Source: Roseofilum casamattae BLCC-M143 (GTDB taxonomy: Bacteria > Cyanobacteriota > Cyanobacteriia > Cyanobacteriales > Desertifilaceae). From it: 64,000 nucleotides of DNA. Of the stretch, positions 51,548 to 59,216 are shown one piece after another. Each line of letters opens with the position of its first letter. The first letter of the stretch is position 1. The notes below the pieces were generated by a model. It saw only the letters and a list, made by a program, of their open reading frames with translations, ran no database searches and was not told where the DNA came from. Both the position numbers and the translations under genes were made by a program. The stretch is from assembly GCF_030068455.1 (NCBI RefSeq), contig NZ_JAQOSQ010000009.1:122755-186754 (forward strand), in the 5' to 3' direction.

Positions 51548-52507
51548 ATGGATGCAGACTTTTTAAAAGCAATTGTCGAGCAGAGATTTGCCATTCCCAA
51601 GAACCATAATGTTGCCGAGCTAACCCCTCAGCTTATGCAGAATTTAGGGGCAGTTAGATGGGAGTTGCGCGATCGCAGTTACATGACCCTAAGTGCCTGG
51701 ATTTGGGGATGGAACCTTGGTGAAGCCTCCGCCAAGAAACGTCCCACCTACTACAGCGAAGCCGAACTTCTCGATTTAGGAGAACAAGCGAAACAGAATA
51801 TCGCCCTTGGTCTCGGTGAAGGTGAAAGCGATCGCGTATTTTTGCGAACTTATTCCATTTTACTCTTAAATGACTTAACTGACTTCCACCACCACTATCC
51901 TTATCTGGAAGAGCAAGAAATTCGCGATCGCATGGCACTCTATTTAAACTATCTGCAAAACGAGCGAGATTTACGAGGCTATATCGATGCGGAGAAAGGA
52001 TGGGCCCACGGCATGGCTCATGTGGCTGATTCGTTAATGGTTCTCAGCCGAAATTCTTACCTGAAAGCATCCGATCTGATCCAACTTTTGGACGGGATAA
52101 GCAACAAATTGCGCCATCCCCAACCCTCAGTTTACATCCATTCAGAAGAAGAAAGACTCGCCCGAGCTGCCGTCAATATCTGTCAGGGAAATTGCTTGAC
52201 AATTGAGCAGATTAATGATTGGATAGATCGCTTAATTGAACCCGATCGCCGTCGTCCATCCGGTCATTTTGTTTGGGATGACTTTGAGAATTATCCGTGG
52301 CGAAAAATCCTGACCGATCCCACCGAAAAACTCTGCGCCTATCGAAACCTACAAAACTTTCTCCGTGCCTTCTCCTTCCAGTGGCAGCGAAGGGAAATAG
52401 CGATGGAAAGACAACAAACCGTGCAACAAAAAATTGAGCGTGCATTGGAATTTATCGATACTGGTTTTTACGATACCACTCAAGGCTTCTTTCTCCATAA
52501 CACTTAA
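51548..52507 (+). CDS. DUF2785 family protein
   Basis: 319-residue, wholly helical, soluble protein. The DUF2785 blocks are RDRSYMTLSAWIW, ALGLGEGESDRVFLRTYSIL, YLQNERDLRGYIDAEKGWAH and GMAHVADSLMVLSRN. Family function is unknown; similar proteins occur in many bacteria as single genes. Here it is gene seven of the operon, 15 bp after the methyltransferase and 12 bp before the SDR, so it is expressed with them. A scaffold or binding role for the pathway product is possible; no catalytic motif is visible. Confidence 0.8.
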   Translation: MDADFLKAIVEQRFAIPKNHNVAELTPQLMQNLGAVRWELRDRSYMTLSAWIWGWNLGEASAKKRPTYYSEAELLDLGEQAKQNIALGLGEGESDRVFLRTYSILLLNDLTDFHHHYPYLEEQEIRDRMALYLNYLQNERDLRGYIDAEKGWAHGMAHVADSLMVLSRNSYLKASDLIQLLDGISNKLRHPQPSVYIHSEEERLARAAVNICQGNCLTIEQINDWIDRLIEPDRRRPSGHFVWDDFENYPWRKILTDPTEKLCAYRNLQNFLRAFSFQWQRREIAMERQQTVQQKIERALEFIDTGFYDTTQGFFLHNT

Positions 52508-52519
52508 ACTCTATTCCTG

Positions 52520-53209
52520 ATGTCTAAAATAATTTTAATTACTGGAGTCAGTCGCGGTCTCGGTCGAGCCATGGCCGAACACTTTATCCAGTTGGGACAT
52601 ACCGTCATCGGTTGCGCTCGCAACCCAAATGCCATCGCAGAACTGAACGAGCATTTTCCCCAACCCCATAATTTTGTGGCAGTCGATGTCACCGACTCTT
52701 TGGGAGTGCAAACCTGGAGTGAAACTATTCTCTCTAACTACAAGCCACCGGATCTCCTGATTAACAGTGCTGCAGTTCCTCACCAGCGCATTCCTCTCTG
52801 GGAAATTTCCACCGAAGAATTCGATCGCGTTATCGATGTTAATGTAAAAGGTGTTGCCAATACTATTCGTTCTTTTGTCCCAGCAATGGTAGCGCAACAA
52901 CAGGGGACAATTGTTAACTTTAGTGCGGGTTGGGGTCGCTACACGGCGGCGAATGCTGCCCCTTATTGTGCCAGTAAATGGGCGATCGAAGGATTGACTG
53001 GAGCGTTAGCCCAAGAATTACCGACCGGTATGGCAGCCGTTTCTCTCTGGCCGGGAACCATTCATACCGATACTTTAGAATATATCTATGGGGCAGAAAA
53101 GGCTGCGGGTTATATTTCTGCTCAAACATGGGCGCAAATAGCCGTTCCGTTTTTACTGCAAATTGGAGCGAGCGATAATGGCAAACCCCTATCTATTCCC
53201 ACAGGTTAA
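52520..53209 (+). CDS. Short-chain dehydrogenase/reductase
   Basis: 229-residue classical SDR. NAD(P)-binding TGVSRGLG at about 8-15, Asp/Arg region CARNP, NSAA motif (LLINSAAVPHQ), catalytic Ser in VNFSAGWGR, and Tyr-x3-Lys in APYCASKWAIEG. The Arg after Cys at the end of the second strand suggests NADP preference. It is the last gene of the operon and would oxidise an alcohol or reduce a ketone of the pathway intermediate. The stop is 22 bp from the end of the convergent gene that also has a remnant left of the operon. Confidence 0.85.
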   Translation: MSKIILITGVSRGLGRAMAEHFIQLGHTVIGCARNPNAIAELNEHFPQPHNFVAVDVTDSLGVQTWSETILSNYKPPDLLINSAAVPHQRIPLWEISTEEFDRVIDVNVKGVANTIRSFVPAMVAQQQGTIVNFSAGWGRYTAANAAPYCASKWAIEGLTGALAQELPTGMAAVSLWPGTIHTDTLEYIYGAEKAAGYISAQTWAQIAVPFLLQIGASDNGKPLSIPTG

Positions 53210-53231
53210 AGCGTTTTCCCGACTCTATTGG

Positions 53232-54509
53232 CTAGCGAATCATAGAGAGATCGACATTGCCAAAGTTAGTGCTTAAGGCAATATTCATATGCTCCAGAGC
53301 ATGAACCAACCAGGAGACTTTCGAGCGAGTCGAGCTTTCGTAATGATTGTAGAGAATGGCTAACCGTTTTTCCAAATAGGGTTTGACTTTACGGCACACC
53401 AGGACAATTTTCAACAGCAAACTAATGGTGGCCGTCGGGCCGTTATTCGATAATAAGTCGATAAAGGTATAGTGCTGCGGATTGTGCTGGCCTTGAACTA
53501 CCATAAAATTGAGCAACTGGCTGCAAGTACGGATAACCAGGAAATCCGTCGGCTTATGGCTGTCGCTGTCTGAGAAGGTATTGCTCAGGCGATCGTAGAG
53601 CTGATTGTTAAACTTGCGCTTTCCGTATTCCGGTTCGACGGAAGTAGATAAATATTCGTAGAGCGTATTTTTGTAGTCTTTAAATGTCTTAATATTACTG
53701 GTGTAGTCTACAAAAGATTTGGCCAGGTCTTGATGAGTATAAGTGCCTTCAACTTTACCAGTATAATGCTTGAGCGCGCCGACTAACTCGCGATCGCTTA
53801 ATAAGGTTGGATTCGGTTGTGCTTTGAGTAAGCGTTTGGCTTTTTCTGCTGAAGATATGCGCCGCAATTGACTTTGCCGAATCCGGTAGGTGACATAACT
53901 GGAAAGATTATGCTCGAATTTTTCCTGCATTTGCGTTTGCACTTGTCCTACTGTATGCCGCTGCTCCGAGCTACTTTGGTCGCTTAACATGCAGTGGGAG
54001 TACAGATAGGGATAGCGATGGAGTAGGTGCTTGAGGGGAACGCGATCGTCCGGGTTCTCGGAATGGCTGAAGACTTTGGCCAAGCGCGACAGCGTTAAGT
54101 ATTGTTCTGTATGGGTGAAATCTCGGACTAAACCGCGCAAGCGCCGCACGGAACGCATATGTGCTGCTCCCGCACCGGTATCGGGGATGCGGTCAAAGAG
54201 ATGAACGAGGTCGGGAATGGCTTTTTGCGCTTGGGGATGGGTGCGCCATTGGTTAATAAGAATATGGCAGCACCGGTTGAGAACGAATTTGAATTCTTCT
54301 TCAGCTCCTTTCATGGCAGTGAGGTGGTTGAGCGCTACGGTCACCTCTTGGCTGTCATAACCTAACCCTTGGATAAACAGTTGCCAAAATCGATCCACCA
54401 GTTGTTCTGGCGTTTCTGCTTGTACGCAAGCAAGCAGATGGTCGTAGATCGTCTGTTCTTCGACGATTCTACGGTTGTCATTGCGATCGAACACAGTTGT
54501 CTGGCTCAT
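53232..54509 (-). CDS. Conserved-looking cytoplasmic protein, unrecognised
   Basis: 425-residue mainly helical soluble protein without a domain I can name. It has Arg/His-rich stretches (AHMRSVRRLRGLVRDFTHTEQY, YLYSHCMLSDQSSSEQRHTVG) and a C-terminal helical part (ISLLLKIVLVCRKVKPYLEKR, SWLVHALEHMNIALSTNFG). No signal peptide or membrane helix. It is transcribed away from murF. A copy of its last 16 codons, fused to a copy of the murF end, lies 8.7 kb to the left, showing that this locus was duplicated around the operon. Confidence 0.65.
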   Translation of the reverse strand: MSQTTVFDRNDNRRIVEEQTIYDHLLACVQAETPEQLVDRFWQLFIQGLGYDSQEVTVALNHLTAMKGAEEEFKFVLNRCCHILINQWRTHPQAQKAIPDLVHLFDRIPDTGAGAAHMRSVRRLRGLVRDFTHTEQYLTLSRLAKVFSHSENPDDRVPLKHLLHRYPYLYSHCMLSDQSSSEQRHTVGQVQTQMQEKFEHNLSSYVTYRIRQSQLRRISSAEKAKRLLKAQPNPTLLSDRELVGALKHYTGKVEGTYTHQDLAKSFVDYTSNIKTFKDYKNTLYEYLSTSVEPEYGKRKFNNQLYDRLSNTFSDSDSHKPTDFLVIRTCSQLLNFMVVQGQHNPQHYTFIDLLSNNGPTATISLLLKIVLVCRKVKPYLEKRLAILYNHYESSTRSKVSWLVHALEHMNIALSTNFGNVDLSMIR

Positions 54510-55008
54510 TTAACTTCCCCTAGTTACTCCCAAAGTTGCTCGTCATCTCTGTTTCATTAAGCAATAGATAAAAAAAAATGGTTTTATACAGCTATTAAAA
54601 TAACTCTACGAGATCCTAATATGTATTTCCGAATACAATATTTACGGGTCTTAGTTTATTCCATTCATTACTGTGTTCTATTCTATTCCTAACTATTCCC
54701 TATTTTCACCCTGAATGGCTAAACCCTGCATCCGTTAATTCCAGGAAATTTGTTGGGTATCAATGACGATAGGGATCGGCATAAACCCTTACTTTTACGA
54801 TCTTTGGTGTAGCAATAAATATATTGACTGGAGACATTTCTCCGTAGGCAATCGGGGATTAACGTCCTGTTTTTAAATTTTTAATAAAGTTGGCTGAGAT
54901 CTTCATGAATTTTTCTTAAAGCATCGGTATGGTTTTAAGATATGCTTGAGGTTAGTGCTAATGTTATAGAAATATTGCGCATATTGTGCTCGAGACAGTG
55001 GATTAGTT
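54510..55008. promoter_or_regulatory. Divergent promoter region upstream of murF
   Basis: 499 bases, AT-rich, with long T- and A-runs (e.g. AAAAAAAAATGG near 54571) and no coding frame of interest. Promoters for murF and for the divergent gene must lie here. Before murF, TTGAGG at about 54949 could be a -35-like box, but no matching -10 is clear. No repeats or RNA genes seen. Confidence 0.3.
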
Positions 55009-56382
55009 ATGGGATTTCAAGCAACTCTTGCTCGAATAATTGAGGTGGTGAATGCTAGGGTGGTTCATGAAGATTTGTGTAGCGATCGCCTTCGGGTTAC
55101 TGGTATAAGTACTGATACTCGTTCTCTCAATTCTGGAGATGTTTTTGTGGCTTTGCGCGGTGAAAGCTTTGACGGTCATGGCTTTGTTGCTGAGGCGATC
55201 GCCAAAGGTGCGATCGCAGTCATCGTCGATACTCCAGTGTCCGAGTCAATAGTGCAATTACAAGTTGCAGATACATTAGTGGCTTATCAAACTCTGGGAG
55301 CGTGGTGGAGAGCGCAGTTGGATCTCCCCTTAGTTGGAGTCACGGGATCTTGCGGCAAGACGACAACCAAAGAATTAATCTCGGCAGCATTGGCACAAAT
55401 TACTGGGAAAGAAATTCTGAAAACAGAAGCCAATTTTAATAACGAAATTGGAGTTCCGAAAACGTTATTAAATTTATCGCCATCCCATGGCTATGCCGTA
55501 CTGGAAATGGCCATGCGCGGCCGGGGACAGATTGCCCTACTCTCGCAACTAGCGCAACCGACAATTAGCGTTATCGTCAATGTGGGAACCGCTCATATTG
55601 GCCTGTTAGGTTCGGAACAGGCGATCGCAGAAGCCAAATGCGAACTACTCGCAGAAATGCCCGAGGATGGGGTAGCAATTCTTAATGCCGACCAACCGCG
55701 ATTACTGGAAACAGCGGCCGGAGTGTGGTCGGGGAAATGTATTACTTATGGCTTAACCGGCGGTGATTGTCACGGAACTTTAGTCGATCTGCAAACTTTA
55801 GAACTCGAAGGAGTACGGTTGCCTTTGCCCCTGCCCGGCCGGCACAATGCCTCTAATTACTTAGCGGCGATCGCCGTAGCAAAAGCGTTAGGTTTAGATT
55901 GGACCGTGCTGCAATCCGGTTTGAGCGTTACCTTACCGACAGGGCGATCGGGACGCTACGAACTGCCGGACGATATTCTTATTCTCGATGAAACCTATAA
56001 TGCGGGGTTGGAATCGATGAAAGCTGCCCTAGAATTATTAGCCGAAACTCCTGGAACTCGACGGTTTGCCGTTTTGGGGACAATGAAAGAATTGGGCGAT
56101 ACGAGTTTTCAATATCACCGACAAGTCGGAGAACTTGCCGAGCAACTTCGACTCAGTGGAGTTTTGGTATTAGAAGACGATCCCGTGGCGAAAGGCATTA
56201 GCGCCGGAATTATGCGCATTCCCTGTGAAGGATATCCCACTCGCGAGGCATTGCTGCAACGCTTACAAGGGTTAATTCAACCCGGCGATCGCCTGCTCTT
56301 TAAAGCATCTCATTCTGTAGGTCTAGAGCAAGTCGCAGACAATCTGCGGCAGTTCTTCAGCACGAATCTCCATACCCATTAG
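55009..56382 (+). CDS. murF: UDP-N-acetylmuramoyl-tripeptide--D-alanyl-D-alanine ligase
   Basis: 457-residue cytoplasmic Mur ligase that adds D-Ala-D-Ala to UDP-MurNAc-tripeptide, completing the peptidoglycan precursor. The N-terminal domain binds the nucleotide (STDTRSLNSGDVFVALRGES). The ATP-binding loop is GVTGSCGKTTTKEL, followed by EANFNNEIGVPKTLL, VLEMAMRGRGQI and NVGTAHIGLLGS. The C-terminal domain has LDETYNAGLESMKAAL and ends with LLFKASHSVGLEQVADNL. Normal length. Its 3' end is repeated as a degenerate stub at 44579-44680. Confidence 0.95.
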   Translation: MGFQATLARIIEVVNARVVHEDLCSDRLRVTGISTDTRSLNSGDVFVALRGESFDGHGFVAEAIAKGAIAVIVDTPVSESIVQLQVADTLVAYQTLGAWWRAQLDLPLVGVTGSCGKTTTKELISAALAQITGKEILKTEANFNNEIGVPKTLLNLSPSHGYAVLEMAMRGRGQIALLSQLAQPTISVIVNVGTAHIGLLGSEQAIAEAKCELLAEMPEDGVAILNADQPRLLETAAGVWSGKCITYGLTGGDCHGTLVDLQTLELEGVRLPLPLPGRHNASNYLAAIAVAKALGLDWTVLQSGLSVTLPTGRSGRYELPDDILILDETYNAGLESMKAALELLAETPGTRRFAVLGTMKELGDTSFQYHRQVGELAEQLRLSGVLVLEDDPVAKGISAGIMRIPCEGYPTREALLQRLQGLIQPGDRLLFKASHSVGLEQVADNLRQFFSTNLHTH

Positions 56383-56408
56383 CCTTTCTGAAATAGAGAC
56401 TTAGGAAT

Positions 56409-56579
56409 TTACGAGCCTCCATCTGGATTTAACATAGCCGCCACTTCCAGTACCCATTGCTGGCGTTCTCGATGGTCTAAATCCAAAATTTCGGCTTTCG
56501 ACCAATGGAAATGAAACGCAATAAAGGCTACCTCCCGATACAAATCTGCTAGGGGGTAGCCAGTGACTCCCCCGACCAC
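56409..56579 (-). CDS. eCIS small protein, DUF6760-like
   Basis: 56-residue protein from GTG 56579, overlapping the end of the previous gene by 31 bp. The sequence PLADLYREVAFIAFHFHWSK then AEILDLDHRERQQWVLEVA matches the pattern LYxEVAxIAYHFHWxxxEILxLxHxERxxWV of the small DUF6760 proteins found next to tube and sheath genes in cyanobacterial and actinobacterial contractile systems, where they look like tail-assembly chaperone partners. It is the last gene of the - strand eCIS run. Confidence 0.7.
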   Translation of the reverse strand: MVGGVTGYPLADLYREVAFIAFHFHWSKAEILDLDHRERQQWVLEVAAMLNPDGGS

Positions 56580-56902
56580 ACCAACTCTGCTTCCCTAGGA
56601 TTGATTGCATTGTAGGCTTCGACTAAATAGTCTAAGTCGGGGAGAAATAAATGCTCTAACATCTCTGGAGCCATATGAGTGCGATCGCCCAGTTGGAGAA
56701 TTGTCCGGGAAAGTAAAACCAATACCTGATAAACCGGATAGTCTGCTACTAGAGGATGGTTCGCGGCTTCAATTTCATCTCGGGCTGTGGCTGGACGAAT
56801 GAGTCCTTGGCGATGGACATTTCCGGAAGCATCGACCAAGCCTTTGGGTAAGATAAATTCAAATCCGGATAATGCTGAGGAGGTTGCGATCGGGTCATTC
56901 AT
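56549..56902 (-). CDS. eCIS tail-assembly chaperone-like protein, paralog 1
   Basis: 117-residue protein. FEFILPKGLVDASGNVHRQG and the later RDEIEAANHPLVADYPVYQVLVLLSRTILQLGD are matched by the neighbour at 56918-57223 (FDFTLPKGYLDAEGNLHSQG..AYATVIILARVITQLG). In phage-like loci proteins with this pattern (LPKGYVDxxGxxHRxGxMR) lie between tube and tape-measure genes and are thought to act as tail assembly chaperones. The extended Trp-containing C-terminus overlaps the next small gene. Same strand and spacing as the tube genes. Confidence 0.7.
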   Translation of the reverse strand: MNDPIATSSALSGFEFILPKGLVDASGNVHRQGLIRPATARDEIEAANHPLVADYPVYQVLVLLSRTILQLGDRTHMAPEMLEHLFLPDLDYLVEAYNAINPREAELVWSGESLATP

Positions 56903-56917
56903 TAACTATTTAAAATC

Positions 56918-57223
56918 CTATTCCGATTCTACTGGTTCTAACTCGTTAATCTGCCGATAAAAGGTTTGCAGATAGCTTAGATCGACCGCAAACATATTTT
57001 CAATCACCGCTGGCGAAATTTCTTGCAAGGTTCCGAGTTGAGTAATTACCCGCGCGAGAATAATTACCGTGGCATAAGCCGGGTTATCAATCACCCTCGG
57101 ATCGCGCATGGGCACAATTTCGTCCATCGCTCGCGACAAACGCATTCGCCCCTGAGAATGCAAGTTGCCCTCAGCATCTAAGTATCCTTTCGGTAGCGTA
57201 AAATCAAATTCAGTTTGCAGCAT
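56918..57223 (-). CDS. eCIS tail-assembly chaperone-like protein, paralog 2
   Basis: 101-residue paralog of the preceding protein, with FTLPKGYLDAEGNLHSQGRM, a DPRVIDNPAYATVIILARVI block and an acidic C-terminus. It lies 15 bp before paralog 1 in transcription order and 36 bp after the third tube gene. The duplication suggests two distinct chaperones, perhaps for different tube types or for the tape measure. Assignment follows position and the shared pattern. Confidence 0.7.
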   Translation of the reverse strand: MLQTEFDFTLPKGYLDAEGNLHSQGRMRLSRAMDEIVPMRDPRVIDNPAYATVIILARVITQLGTLQEISPAVIENMFAVDLSYLQTFYRQINELEPVESE

Positions 57224-57259
57224 TAACTCGTAATTTTTTAATGGTTAATTATGAATTAA

Positions 57260-57835
57260 CTACGGAGGTGGGATGCGCTTAAAGACTTCGCAAGCAATTT
57301 CCAGTTCTTCACAAGCTAACTCGGAACTTGAGGCAGCATTGTCTGTAACGCTATAACTAATCGGCCAGGCTCCTTCAAACTGAAATAGGGCACCAATTTC
57401 TCCATTCTGACGATATATAGTAATCGAGCCATTGCGTCGCTGCTTGCTCCAATTACCACTATGAACGCTATTGACCCAATTCCACAAGGTTTCGGAACCG
57501 CTGACTCCGCGCCGGAGACTAATATTATCAACGCTAGTATTACCACCAGGAATTTTTGAGGTATAAAGCATACCTCGCTTAGCTCTGCCCCAAGGTTCGG
57601 GATAAACTTCGTTGAATTCTACAACTTCTTGAGCGACTTTGAATCCTTTACACTCCATGAATAAGCCATCAACACCATCTTGCGACCCTTCTAGGGTTAG
57701 CTCGACATAAAAGCGGCAAGCTGTCAGGATCTCGGCTAAGGCGCGTTTCTGTTTGAATGGGTCTTTTCCTTGACTGGCGAATCGAGAAGATAAGCGTTGT
57801 TGATTTGCCAGAGGGTTACGTGGGAATCCTACCAT
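57260..57835 (-). CDS. eCIS tube protein, long form
   Basis: 191-residue phage T4 gp19-like tube protein. A basic 40-residue N-terminal extension (NPLANQQRLSSRFASQGKDPF) precedes the tube core FYVELTLEGSQDGVDGLFMECKGF, GSETLWNWVNSV, GSITIYRQNGEIGALFQFEGAWPISYSV and the C-terminal ACEELEIACEVFKRI. The long N-terminus and Trp-rich middle suggest a specialised ring, such as the first tube layer on the baseplate (Afp5/Pvc5-like), rather than the main tube. It lies 117 bp downstream of the second tube gene. Confidence 0.75.
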   Translation of the reverse strand: MVGFPRNPLANQQRLSSRFASQGKDPFKQKRALAEILTACRFYVELTLEGSQDGVDGLFMECKGFKVAQEVVEFNEVYPEPWGRAKRGMLYTSKIPGGNTSVDNISLRRGVSGSETLWNWVNSVHSGNWSKQRRNGSITIYRQNGEIGALFQFEGAWPISYSVTDNAASSSELACEELEIACEVFKRIPPP

Positions 57836-57952
57836 AGTTCAGTAAATGGCGTACAAGAGGCGATCGCTTTCTAGGAATTAGAAAGGAAGATATAACTTAT
57901 GATATCTTCCTCTCTGTGATTATGGGAGAGTGCTGTTAGAGCAATGCTTCCA

Positions 57953-58453
57953 TTATTGGATAGCTGGAGCTATCGTAGTCGTTTCCGTTGCGACTTTGCG
58001 AATCCCAGTATGACTAATTTCGATAGTTTCTTTAAACAGGTCGCTGCTATCAGCACTTGCTTGAGTCGTTGTATATTTGGCAGGCACGGCATCCATAATA
58101 TTCCAACGCGCGCCCTCAGTACCATCCTGCTTGTAAATCACCAAAGATGCATCGCCAGCGTCGGCAACGGCGTTGGTCGTTCCTCCAGTCATGGCGGAAG
58201 GATTAGAACCTTGATACCAATTGATTAACACTTCATTATCAATGGCGGTAATAAACTCCAGGGTCATATTTTCATAGGACACGTGAGAAGGAGTAATCTG
58301 GGTTCCAGCAGCCACATTCTTTCCGGCAAAAATCGCTTGCCCTTCAGCTGCGGGTTCAATACTCATGGAAATTCCGCTTACCTTTTGCAACTTCAGGGTT
58401 GTTATCCCCTTCAGTTCAAAGTAAAACCTGGCTTGAGTGTAATACTCGGTCAT
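57953..58453 (-). CDS. eCIS tube protein, second paralog
   Basis: 166-residue tube protein with start region TEYYTQARFYFELKGITTLKLQKVSG and core YENMTLEFITAIDNEVLINWYQG, ASLVIYKQDGTEGARWNIMDAVPAKY and an end KETIEISHTGIRKV. The ribosome site GAGGAAC precedes the ATG. The gene belongs to the beta-barrel family that stacks as hexamers inside the sheath. It differs clearly from both neighbours, so the system has three tube-like subunits. Confidence 0.8.
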   Translation of the reverse strand: MTEYYTQARFYFELKGITTLKLQKVSGISMSIEPAAEGQAIFAGKNVAAGTQITPSHVSYENMTLEFITAIDNEVLINWYQGSNPSAMTGGTTNAVADAGDASLVIYKQDGTEGARWNIMDAVPAKYTTTQASADSSDLFKETIEISHTGIRKVATETTTIAPAIQ

Positions 58454-58518
58454 TTTTTAAGTTCCTCTACCAATTCTGCTTAGCTAAATTTGTAGTACTT
58501 TGTGCTGGCTTAGCTGCT

Positions 58519-59025
58519 CTAAGCTGCTGTCGCCATCGAAACTACTTTGGTAATCCGCTCGGCTACAATTTCGTAAGTTTCCAGGGCCAGTTCTCCAGAT
58601 GTCGCATCAACATCGGAAATAGAATATTTCTTGATCCAAGCTCGGTCTAAGTTCCAGCGCAGGATCTCTTTAGTTTTACCAGGAGCGTAGACCGTGAGCG
58701 AACCATCTTTACGGTTATTTGCCCATTCACCACTACCGCCTTCTTCGATGGGCATACAAGTGAGAAACCACTCAAATAATCGATTAGCAGCGCCTTGATT
58801 TTGATCGTTGAGATAAACCTCAATGGTCATGGAAGGGTTGGTTTCATAACCGGCGATGGTGGTGTGCCGCTCGGCTCCTCTTCTACCGCACTGGATCGGT
58901 TTGTCTCCACCGGTAACTTTACCTTCGTAAGTCAAAGCAGCCATGCTTTTGACTTCCAATTCGTCCAAGCCAGTGAAGTTGAGATAAAATCGGTTGGCTG
59001 TTGTCGTATAAACTGGAGCTGCCAT
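58519..59025 (-). CDS. eCIS tube protein, main-type
   Basis: 168-residue tube protein following the sheath gene in transcription order. Marks are RFYLNFTGLDELEVKSMAAL, GRRGAERHTTIAGYETNPSM, LTVYAPGKTKEILRWNLDRAWIKKYSIS and ELALETYEIVAERITKV. AAGGAAGG precedes the ATG. Its position next to the sheath and its standard length make it the likely main inner tube subunit (Afp1/Pvc1-like), polymerising through the sheath and carrying the cargo. Confidence 0.8.
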   Translation of the reverse strand: MAAPVYTTTANRFYLNFTGLDELEVKSMAALTYEGKVTGGDKPIQCGRRGAERHTTIAGYETNPSMTIEVYLNDQNQGAANRLFEWFLTCMPIEEGGSGEWANNRKDGSLTVYAPGKTKEILRWNLDRAWIKKYSISDVDATSGELALETYEIVAERITKVVSMATAA

Positions 59026-59173
59026 AGGTTTTACCTTCCTTTTCTCGTAATTTCACAGTATTCAATCCACACTAACCTCAAATCGATTGAGGGGTGTTTT
59101 TTTCTTAAGGAAACAACAAGATTTTACAGGTTGTTTCCCGATCGCCGGATAGAATAGCCATCCTAAATCGTTC

Positions 59174-59210
59174 TCAATCCAGGAACGCATTATAAGGTTT
59201 CCTGGATTGA
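59174..59210. terminator. Perfect 12-bp hairpin between sheath and tube genes
   Basis: TCAATCCAGGAA (59174-59185) pairs with TTCCTGGATTGA (59199-59210), directly after the sheath stop codon. No U-tract follows on the minus strand, so it is more likely a partial attenuator or RNA-processing/stability element than a full terminator. A smaller hairpin CCTCAA/TTGAGG at 59076-59092 with a plus-strand T-run lies further on. Confidence 0.5.
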
Positions 59211-59216
59211 TTCCAT

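Noticed and set aside
44774..53209. Operon considered as a phosphonate degradation cluster because of the PhnZ/TmpA-like pair
   Set aside because: No phosphonate transporter, lyase or transaminase genes; the PhnZ gating Glu is replaced; decarboxylase, ATP-grasp and methyltransferase point elsewhere.
56401..56610. 69-codon minus-strand frame overlapping the end of the eCIS run
   Set aside because: The overlapping frame at 56409-56579 carries the DUF6760-like sequence; this one does not.
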